Below, piece after piece: positions 1-4,840 of a DNA stretch of 5,937 nucleotides. The notes beneath the pieces were generated by a model that did not search any database, had not been told where the DNA came from, and worked only from the letters and a program-made list of their open reading frames with translations. Numbering within the stretch: position 1 is the stretch's first letter; each line of letters begins with the position of its first letter. The DNA is taken from positions 1 to 5,937 of the forward strand of contig DEPX01000176.1 in assembly GCA_002358975.1 (NCBI GenBank). Reading direction: 5' to 3'. Position numbers and translations under genes: made by a program. This DNA is from Micrococcaceae bacterium UBA3381. GTDB lineage: Bacteria; Actinomycetota; Actinomycetes; Actinomycetales; Micrococcaceae.

Positions 1-60
1 GGCAGCCACGGCCGAGTCAACACCGCCCGACATTGCTGCCAAAACCTTCAACTTTTTCAT
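1..60 (-). CDS. mnmA: tRNA-specific 2-thiouridylase MnmA, N-terminal fragment
   Basis: Only the first 20 codons are inside the window; the gene continues past base 1. The protein begins MKKLKVLAAMSGGVDSAV, and SGGVDS (codons 11-16, bases 30-13) is the ATP-pyrophosphatase PP-loop that opens MnmA. MnmA adenylates C2 of U34 in the Lys, Glu and Gln tRNAs and replaces the oxygen with sulfur to give 2-thiouridine, in the cytoplasm. Argininosuccinate synthase and other PP-loop enzymes share the fold, but this N-terminus directly behind a cysteine desulfurase fits MnmA best. The start is ATG at base 60, with a GGGAG Shine-Dalgarno at 71-67, 6 nt upstream. The desulfurase stop is 13 nt upstream, so the two are almost certainly co-transcribed. 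The catalytic cysteines lie outside the window and cannot be checked. Confidence 0.9.
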   Translation of the reverse strand, partial: MKKLKVLAAMSGGVDSAVAA

Positions 61-66
61 AGTATT

Positions 67-71
67 CTCCC
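67..71 (-). promoter_or_regulatory. Shine-Dalgarno of mnmA
   Basis: On the minus strand GGGAG (71-67) lies 6 nt before the mnmA ATG, in the 13-nt gap after the desulfurase stop. It is the only convincing Shine-Dalgarno at any gene start in this window, and it belongs to an operon-internal gene. Confidence 0.75.
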
Positions 72-73
72 GT

Positions 74-1273
74 TTATCGGTGTGAATTCGCGGTGCGGAT
101 CGACGACATTTGCGCTGCCATTCCGGCATCCGCCGCCGCCCGGTAAATACCCGGTAGTGCCGCTATCACCGCGTCAATATCTTCTTGCGTCGTCGTGTGT
201 CCCAGGGAAAACCGCTGGGTGGAACGGGCGGCTGCTTCGTCTTGGCCGGTTGCCAAGACAACATGAGACGGTCGTGATACTCCCGCATTGCACGCCGAAC
301 CCGTAGATGATTCGATACCAGCCATGTCCAATCCAAATAATAACGAGTCACCCTCTGCCCCGGCAAAAGAAAAGTGCACGTTCGTTGGCAGCCTAGAATC
401 CATCTCGGTAGAACCTTGAAGCTTTGCTTCGGGAATATCGCGTTGCACTGCAGCAATCAGTTGGTTCCGCAATCCTGCCAAACGCGCAGCTTCGGTAGCT
501 AAGTTCGTATGTGCCTCAACCGCAGCTGCAGCAAACGCTGCAATAAGTGCATCGGCGATTGTACCGGAGCGAATCTCGCGTTCCTGGCCCCCGCCGTGGA
601 GCACCGGGGTTGGCTTGGCATCGCGTTGCACCAACAGTGCACCAATGCCGATGGGTGCGCCAATCTTGTGACCTGAGATGGCCATGGTGGTAATACCTTG
701 AGCAAAGGTGATGGGCACGGCTCCGAAGGCTTGAACAGCGTCAACGTGGAAATCTACGCCCGCAGCTTGGCATAGCTGGGCGATTTCAGCGATGGGTTGG
801 ATGGTGCCAATTTCATTATTGGCCCACATCAGTGTGGCCACAGCAATCCTGCCGCGATGCTGCTGCAGAGCAGCCTGCCACGCGTCCACATCCACAAATC
901 CCTCCGGTGTGACGTCCACGTAGACAACCGTGGCTGATTCGTGGGCTTCCAACCAGTCGAGTGTTTCCAGGACGGCCGGGTGTTCAATTCCAGTGGCAAT
1001 AATGACGTTATTGGGCTGATTGGCCCAATACAGGCCCTTGAGCGCCAAATTATCCGCTTCGGTACCACCTGCTGTAAATAGTATTTCTGTGGGATCAGCG
1101 GCCAGGGTGGTGGCCAGTTGGTCGCGGGCATCTTCAACATGCAGTTTCACACTACGGCCAGCAGAATGCAGGGCCGAGGCGTTACCGTTGCGTTGTGCTT
1201 GTGTGACAAACGCGTCCAACGCCGTGGAACGCACCGGCGTGGTGGCTGCATGGTCTAGATAAATTCGGGTCAT
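74..1273 (-). CDS. Cysteine desulfurase (IscS/NifS family), probable sulfur donor to MnmA
   Basis: PLP-dependent aminotransferase class V enzyme that takes sulfur from L-cysteine as a cysteine persulfide and releases alanine. With ATG at 1273 it has 399 residues, close to the usual 380-400. Motifs: YLDHAATTP (5-13), GGTEADN (69-75, PLP phosphate region), His98 in EHPAV (stacks on PLP), Asp178 and Gln181, the Schiff-base lysine Lys203 in SGHK (codon 667-665), and the persulfide Cys328 in GSACNAG (codon 292-290) followed by PSHVV. The C-terminal RFSLG...T..DID motif is also present, so the enzyme looks complete. A GTG at 1279 would add two residues, but family proteins start just before the YLDHAATTP motif and a -10 hexamer fits the ATG. 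mnmA follows after 13 nt, which suggests a role in tRNA 2-thiolation, as with YrvO-MnmA in Bacillus. A wider Fe-S role cannot be excluded, so the symbol is left open. Confidence 0.95.
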   Translation of the reverse strand: MTRIYLDHAATTPVRSTALDAFVTQAQRNGNASALHSAGRSVKLHVEDARDQLATTLAADPTEILFTAGGTEADNLALKGLYWANQPNNVIIATGIEHPAVLETLDWLEAHESATVVYVDVTPEGFVDVDAWQAALQQHRGRIAVATLMWANNEIGTIQPIAEIAQLCQAAGVDFHVDAVQAFGAVPITFAQGITTMAISGHKIGAPIGIGALLVQRDAKPTPVLHGGGQEREIRSGTIADALIAAFAAAAVEAHTNLATEAARLAGLRNQLIAAVQRDIPEAKLQGSTEMDSRLPTNVHFSFAGAEGDSLLFGLDMAGIESSTGSACNAGVSRPSHVVLATGQDEAAARSTQRFSLGHTTTQEDIDAVIAALPGIYRAAADAGMAAQMSSIRTANSHR

Positions 1274-1280
1274 GTCCACC

Positions 1281-1286
1281 AGTTTA
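1281..1286 (-). promoter_or_regulatory. Candidate -10 hexamer for the desulfurase-mnmA operon (leaderless start)
   Basis: On the minus strand TAAACT (1286-1281) matches TANNNT and is separated by 7 nt (GGTGGAC) from ATG 1273. This would put transcription start on or next to the A of the ATG. No clear -35 is seen 16-19 nt further upstream, which is common at actinobacterial promoters. GGTGG in the spacer lies too close to the ATG to act as a normal Shine-Dalgarno. Confidence 0.5.
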
Positions 1287-1298
1287 GAACAGCATGAG

Positions 1299-1304
1299 TA
1301 GAAT
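1299..1304 (+). promoter_or_regulatory. Candidate -10 hexamer for the J-domain gene and trmL (leaderless start)
   Basis: TAGAAT (1299-1304) matches the TANNNT consensus. Seven nt separate it from GTG 1312, so transcription would begin at the start codon. This favours GTG 1312 over the in-frame ATGs at 1294 and 1303, neither of which has a Shine-Dalgarno. The region where a -35 would lie overlaps the opposing -10 of the desulfurase gene, and no clear -35 is visible. Confidence 0.45.
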
Positions 1305-1311
1305 GTGGGTC

Positions 1312-2178
1312 GTGTCAGACAATCAAGGTAACCGCTCAGACCCCTATCAGGTACTCGGGGTCAGCCGCTCGGCAACGGAAAAACAAATTCGCCGGGCCTA
1401 TCTTGGTTTAGCGAAAAAACATCACCCGGATCGTGGCGGTGACGCAGCACGCTTTGATGAAATCACCAAAGCCTGGAAACAACTGTCTGAACTTGACTCC
1501 CGCCCGGAGTCTTCGCCGTCACCACCTCCTCGGCCCGATTCGGCAAAGCAGACACCACAGGTTGTGCCGGTGCGCTATGTGCCACCGCTGGCTGACGGGC
1601 CAGTACACATCTCAACCAAACCACCTATTAGCGTAGATTCGCCAACAGCTCAACATGTGGTACACGGACAGCTGCCCAAAGGCCTTTTTGCAGGCAGGCG
1701 TCGCGCCATGCACGCCCGGGTCTCACAAGTTTTGCAAGACCGTGTGGTTCCCAGCCTGCCGGCCGTCCGAATCTTTCATGGGGTTAAACTGGCACGCCGT
1801 CAGGTGCTGGACACGGTGATTCTTGGTGGCAACAAAGCTGCGGTGCTTACGGTGCAATACGCGCCACCGGATGTGTATCAGTTCAACGGTACCGAGCTGA
1901 TCGGACGCAAACGCATCGCCTTAGCCGACCTCACCGACTCAGTGTTTGGGCTGCAACGGCTGCTACCAAACTGCCAGGTTGGCGGATTCGCCGTCATCTT
2001 CTCCGACAACCCCCACGCTCCGACTATTCAGGCCAGTGATTCGCTGAATACCCTGGGGCTCACCGAAGTTCCGGCTTCTATTATGGATGCCGTACGTGAC
2101 ATCAAATTTTTCATTGGCACCGGTAACTATAACGTTGTCGACCGCACCACTATGGGACGGCTCTTAACCACACTATGA
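1312..2178 (+). CDS. J-domain protein with degenerate NERD/nuclease-like C-terminal domain
   Basis: With the GTG start the protein has 288 residues; ATG 1294 would give 294. Residues 10-60 form a J-domain: DPYQVLGV, a basic helix II (QIRRAYLGLAKKHH), the diagnostic HPD at 38-40, then the FDEITKAW helix. J-domains stimulate DnaK ATPase. There is no Gly/Phe region, no cysteine zinc finger and no DnaJ C-terminal substrate domain, so this is a class III (type C) J-protein and not the main DnaJ. A Pro/Ser-rich linker spans about 61-120. The rest (about 125-288) resembles, by pattern only, the NERD or restriction-nuclease-like domains attached to J-domains in related actinobacteria: a helix (GRRRAMHARVSQVL), then FHGVKL, a strand with Asp167 (VLDTVILGG) and a strand AAVLTVQYAP. 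Where an active nuclease would have (D/E)-x-K, this one reads T-V-Q (180-182), suggesting loss of catalysis. Its stop overlaps the trmL start (ATGA). No substrate or client can be named. Confidence 0.85.
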   Translation: MSDNQGNRSDPYQVLGVSRSATEKQIRRAYLGLAKKHHPDRGGDAARFDEITKAWKQLSELDSRPESSPSPPPRPDSAKQTPQVVPVRYVPPLADGPVHISTKPPISVDSPTAQHVVHGQLPKGLFAGRRRAMHARVSQVLQDRVVPSLPAVRIFHGVKLARRQVLDTVILGGNKAAVLTVQYAPPDVYQFNGTELIGRKRIALADLTDSVFGLQRLLPNCQVGGFAVIFSDNPHAPTIQASDSLNTLGLTEVPASIMDAVRDIKFFIGTGNYNVVDRTTMGRLLTTL

Positions 2179-2645
2179 ACCCACCATTTCGTATTTTGTT
2201 TCACGAACCCGAAATTCCCGGAAACACTGGCAACGCTATACGTTTAGCGGCCATTACCGGCGCCGAATTGCACCTGGTAGAACCGCTGGGCTTCAATTTC
2301 AATGACGCACACCTGCGCCGCGCTGGTCTGGACTACCATGATTTAGCGATAGTCACCGTACACCCGAATTTGGCGGCTGCCTGGCAAGCGCTACAGCCTA
2401 CCCGGGTATTCGCCTTCACCGGTCACGGCCGGGTACGCTACGATACCATTGCCTATCAGCCCGGTGATGTACTGGTTTTTGGCAAGGAATCCGTGGGCTT
2501 ACCGCAGACCGTCCTTACAGACGAAGTCATCACCGAAACGGTTTATTTACCCATGCAATCAGGCCGTCGCTCGCTGAATTTGGCCAACACCGCCTCCATC
2601 GTGCTGTATGAGGCCTGGCGGCAACACGATTTTTCGGGCTGTTAG
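2175..2645 (+). CDS. trmL: tRNA (cytidine/uridine-34) 2'-O-methyltransferase TrmL
   Basis: SPOUT-class (alpha/beta knot) S-adenosylmethionine-dependent enzyme of the TrmL/YibK family. It methylates the 2'-OH of the wobble nucleotide at position 34 in certain Leu tRNAs. Its 156 residues match the compact single-domain family (about 155). Motif 1 is PEIPGNTGNAIRLA near the N-terminus. LVEPLGF and the RRAGLDY segment follow. Motif 2 is FGKESVGLP, and motif 3 is RRSLNLANTASIVLYEAWRQ at the C-terminus; motifs 2 and 3 form the knot that binds the methyl donor. The family acts as a cytoplasmic dimer. The ATG overlaps the upstream stop as ATGA and has no good Shine-Dalgarno, so translation is probably coupled to the J-domain gene. 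Like the nearby desulfurase-mnmA pair it acts on tRNA position 34, but in a divergent operon. Confidence 0.95.
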   Translation: MNPPFRILFHEPEIPGNTGNAIRLAAITGAELHLVEPLGFNFNDAHLRRAGLDYHDLAIVTVHPNLAAAWQALQPTRVFAFTGHGRVRYDTIAYQPGDVLVFGKESVGLPQTVLTDEVITETVYLPMQSGRRSLNLANTASIVLYEAWRQHDFSGC

Positions 2646-2681
2646 CGTATGCTAGGGCGCGCCGGAGTGCTCGGGGCGTCA

Positions 2682-2701
2682 ACTGCTCCTAAGCTAGCAG
2701 T
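2682..2701. repeat. Inverted repeat ACTGCT-N8-AGCAGT over the sigma/anti-sigma promoter
   Basis: Perfect 6-bp arms (2682-2687 and 2696-2701) flank an 8-bp centre that contains most of the candidate -10 hexamer TAAGCT. The repeat ends one base before the ATG at 2703. It could be an operator dyad for a regulator, or chance; its position over the -10 is the main reason to list it. Confidence 0.35.
2690..2695 (+). promoter_or_regulatory. Candidate -10 hexamer for the sigma/anti-sigma fusion gene (leaderless start)
   Basis: TAAGCT (2690-2695) matches TANNNT and is followed by exactly 7 nt (AGCAGTG) before ATG 2703. This supports that ATG over the in-frame ATG at 2649, which would add 18 residues (MLGRAGVLG...) not expected in an ECF sigma factor. 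No convincing -35 is seen. The hexamer lies inside an inverted repeat. Confidence 0.45.
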
Positions 2702-2702
2702 G

Positions 2703-4082
2703 ATGGAAACACAAACTCCGGGTCCAGCCCAGCTGTTAAAGTTAGCCGGCGATAACGACACCGCTGCCTTCGCAGCACTCTACGATGTCACTTCACCGCG
2801 CGTATTCGGCATGCTCACCGCGCTTTTTCCCATCGAACAGGATGCGCTGCAAGCCACCACGGATGCCTATACTTCGCTGTGGCGCCAGGCTCCGCATTTC
2901 ACGTTTGACTTCAACGTGGATCATGCCGATGAGCAAGCCCGTGACCGCACCGTGGTGGCCTGGATCAATTCTATTGCCCAGCAAACAGGTCGTTACCAGC
3001 GCCCCGAAGCTCAAGACGTCGCAACCGTTTCCCGCATGCAAGCTATCGCCGAACGGCTCACTGAACTGCAGCCGTTAACCGATGCTCAAGCTTTGGCTTT
3101 AACCACCGTGTGGTTGGGCGGCCGCACCGTTGATGAAGCCGCCGAAGAACTCGAAGTGGCGCTTCCGACACTAAAATCACGGCTGCGTGATGCCACGATC
3201 CGGTTGACTCGGCACTACCTCTCAGAAATTACCGGCGGCTCCAGTCCGGAAAACGACCCGTTGTTGACCACCCACGTCACCGGCTCATTATCGTCAACCG
3301 GGGGCCAAACCGCAGCATTCTCCGATGACATTGAAACCGATCTGCAGGTTGGTTTGGGCGCAGAGCTAGCTACTCTGAATGCACTACAGGCCCTAGACGA
3401 TGACGATGCGGTAGCCGTGGAAGCTTGGATCAACCGGCAAGACCGCGACGTCGCTGCGCAACTGCGGGCTCGTCAGGCCCTGTTCCAGCGGATGCTCACC
3501 TGGGCATTTCGTCGCGTAGCAGCCCACCCACCAGCTCACCTGCTTGACGCCGTATTGGACCAACTTCCAGAACAAAACGTGGGCATTGGCTTTATTGAAG
3601 GCGTAGAAGACTACGAGGTCGAAGAAGACCCAGAACAACAACGACGCAGCCGCACGATGTTTATTCTCATCGGTGCCATTCTTGTGGTCGCCGTCATTGT
3701 CGCTATCATCTTTTTGAATACGGGAGATCAGCGAATTCGCAGTACCGTGGATAAGGCTGACGACACCGTCACCACTGAAGCGGAAATGGACGATAGCAAG
3801 GTCACCGGACATATTTCCGAGACCGAAGATGTCGCCTACTTGACATTTAGCGATGACGTGCCCGATCTACCCGAAAATGAACGCTACCAAGTGTGGCTCT
3901 TTGAAGAACCGGGTGGATCAGTAGTCTCTGTTGATACTTATACAGCCGAAGAAATGGAAAATGACGAAGTCCAGTTCCGCGGCGTAAATGGGTACGAATT
4001 ACTGTGGGTTACTGTGGAACCTCAAACCGGATCGGAAACGCCTTCGGGCACCGCACTGGTTGAGATGCCGCTTCATGACTAA
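2703..4082 (+). CDS. ECF sigma factor (SigK-like) fused to RskA-type transmembrane anti-sigma factor
   Basis: One 459-residue frame (477 if started at 2649) holds what are normally two adjacent genes. Residues about 10-100 resemble sigma region 2 (LLKLAGDNDTAAFAALYDVTSPRVFGML, then SLWRQAPHF and VVAWINSIA). Residues about 117-172 are sigma region 4, with a good helix-turn-helix (GGRTVDEAAEELEVALPTLKSRLRDATIRL). After a Ser/Thr/Gly-rich linker, about 214-290 looks like an anti-sigma domain (AELATLNALQALDDDDAVAVEAWI, later PPAHLLDAVLDQLP). It lacks the HxxxCxxC zinc motif, as RskA proteins do. RRSR followed by a hydrophobic segment at 319-338 is one membrane helix, positive side inside. Residues 340-459 form the extracytoplasmic RskA domain, including YQVWL and VTVEPQTGSETPSG. 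Region 2 is degenerate: the DxxQExF-type helix reads DALQATTDAY, and the usual basic stretch after the WxxxIA helix reads QQTGRYQRPE. Expected topology is sigma half inside, RskA half outside. In SigK/RskA systems proteolysis of the anti-sigma factor releases the sigma factor; here that would have to free a sigma half that is covalently attached. Confidence 0.87.
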   Translation: METQTPGPAQLLKLAGDNDTAAFAALYDVTSPRVFGMLTALFPIEQDALQATTDAYTSLWRQAPHFTFDFNVDHADEQARDRTVVAWINSIAQQTGRYQRPEAQDVATVSRMQAIAERLTELQPLTDAQALALTTVWLGGRTVDEAAEELEVALPTLKSRLRDATIRLTRHYLSEITGGSSPENDPLLTTHVTGSLSSTGGQTAAFSDDIETDLQVGLGAELATLNALQALDDDDAVAVEAWINRQDRDVAAQLRARQALFQRMLTWAFRRVAAHPPAHLLDAVLDQLPEQNVGIGFIEGVEDYEVEEDPEQQRRSRTMFILIGAILVVAVIVAIIFLNTGDQRIRSTVDKADDTVTTEAEMDDSKVTGHISETEDVAYLTFSDDVPDLPENERYQVWLFEEPGGSVVSVDTYTAEEMENDEVQFRGVNGYELLWVTVEPQTGSETPSGTALVEMPLHD

Positions 4083-4825
4083 AAGCCAGCGAACGTTGTA
4101 AGGTCGTTGACCGAGACCTGGTGGAATACCTCCGCCCCACGTCCCTTGTCTGGATGATTTGCACCAAGCGCACTTCGGACTCTTTCATCCATTGCTCCCG
4201 GATCGGGGTGCTGCGAAAAGTGCTTGTGCAGCGCGCCAAGTTTGTCTTCCACGTAGTCAGTAACGTCAATGCGCAGATTGACTAGCTCTGCCGGAGCTGC
4301 CATCATCCACAATTGGCGAATCCGAAACGCCGGCAAGTGCTTCAGTGCCGGATAGGCAAATGGGTTTTCCACTGCCGGATACACAGCACGAACTGTCGCC
4401 TCCCCCACCGCCAAATGATCAGGATGAGAAGACTGCAATCGTTCCCAATTACGTTGTGGATGCTGTGTGATGACCACATCAGGTTGTATCTGGCGCATCA
4501 GTCCGACCAGGTCACTGATGAGCTCGTGGCCGGGTTCGACATACCCGTCTAAATACTTTAGGTACCTGACATCACTAACACCGACTACAGCCGCGGCATC
4601 GCGCTGTTCGCGCTCGCGCCGAGCAACCATTGCTTCGCGTGAATGATCCAGTTCAAAACCGCCGGCGTCGCCCGATGTAACCAAACAGTAGGTCACGTCT
4701 ACCCCGACATCAGTGAGGCCGGCAACGGTAGCAGCCGCACCAAAATCGATATCATCTGGGTGAGCCACTATGACTAAGGCACGAGCAATTTTTGACCCAT
4801 CAACCAGGTCACCGATATTTTGCAT
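4079..4825 (-). CDS. PIG-L (LmbE) family zinc-dependent N-deacetylase
   Basis: The 248-residue protein has the family hallmarks. AHPDD at 21-25 provides His22 and Asp25 as probable zinc ligands and Asp24 as the probable general base. SHPDH at 133-137 supplies the third ligand, probably His137. VTSGDAGG (49-56) and REREQRDAAAVVGVSDVRYL (70-89) are also typical. Characterised members remove acetyl from N-acetylglucosaminyl groups (MshB in mycothiol synthesis, Mca on mycothiol conjugates, BshB, PIG-L). This one is shorter than MshB or Mca (about 290-300), so I do not assign it to mycothiol; the substrate is unknown. No signal peptide or membrane segment is seen, so it is cytoplasmic. It starts at ATG 4825, 15 nt after the htrA stop, with a candidate -10 in that gap, so it may have its own transcript as well as read-through from htrA. 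Its TAG overlaps the TAA of the opposing sigma/anti-sigma gene. Confidence 0.93.
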   Translation of the reverse strand: MQNIGDLVDGSKIARALVIVAHPDDIDFGAAATVAGLTDVGVDVTYCLVTSGDAGGFELDHSREAMVARREREQRDAAAVVGVSDVRYLKYLDGYVEPGHELISDLVGLMRQIQPDVVITQHPQRNWERLQSSHPDHLAVGEATVRAVYPAVENPFAYPALKHLPAFRIRQLWMMAAPAELVNLRIDVTDYVEDKLGALHKHFSQHPDPGAMDERVRSALGANHPDKGRGAEVFHQVSVNDLTTFAGF

Positions 4826-4831
4826 ACCCCC

Positions 4832-4837
4832 AGTGTA
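4832..4837 (-). promoter_or_regulatory. Candidate -10 hexamer for the PIG-L deacetylase gene (leaderless start)
   Basis: On the minus strand TACACT (4837-4832) lies 6 nt (GGGGGT) before ATG 4825, inside the 15-nt gap after htrA. The run of G abuts the ATG and is too close to serve as a Shine-Dalgarno. A transcription start at or one base from the ATG is expected. No clear -35 is visible within the htrA coding end. Confidence 0.45.
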
Positions 4838-4840
4838 TCG

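Noticed and set aside
166..1140. Several minus-strand open frames of 80-103 codons within the desulfurase gene
   Set aside because: They are out-of-frame shadows of the desulfurase, with low-complexity, Pro/Trp/Arg-rich products and no motifs.
2656..2663. GGCGCGCC palindrome between trmL and the sigma/anti-sigma gene
   Set aside because: An 8-bp GC palindrome is expected by chance in this composition; there is no second copy or context to suggest function.
2649..2702. ATG 2649 as the start of the sigma/anti-sigma gene
   Set aside because: The extra 18 residues do not resemble a sigma N-terminus and the ATG has no Shine-Dalgarno. ATG 2703 has a -10 hexamer at the leaderless distance.
3393..3812. 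139-codon minus-strand open frame opposite the sigma/anti-sigma gene
   Set aside because: It lies entirely antisense to a well-supported gene, has no recognisable domain, and its sequence reads as the complement of the membrane-helix and acidic region.
4086..4125. Possible terminator hairpin (GGTC-GTT-GACC) near the convergent stops
   Set aside because: The stem is only 4 bp, lies inside the deacetylase coding region and has no T run on either strand.
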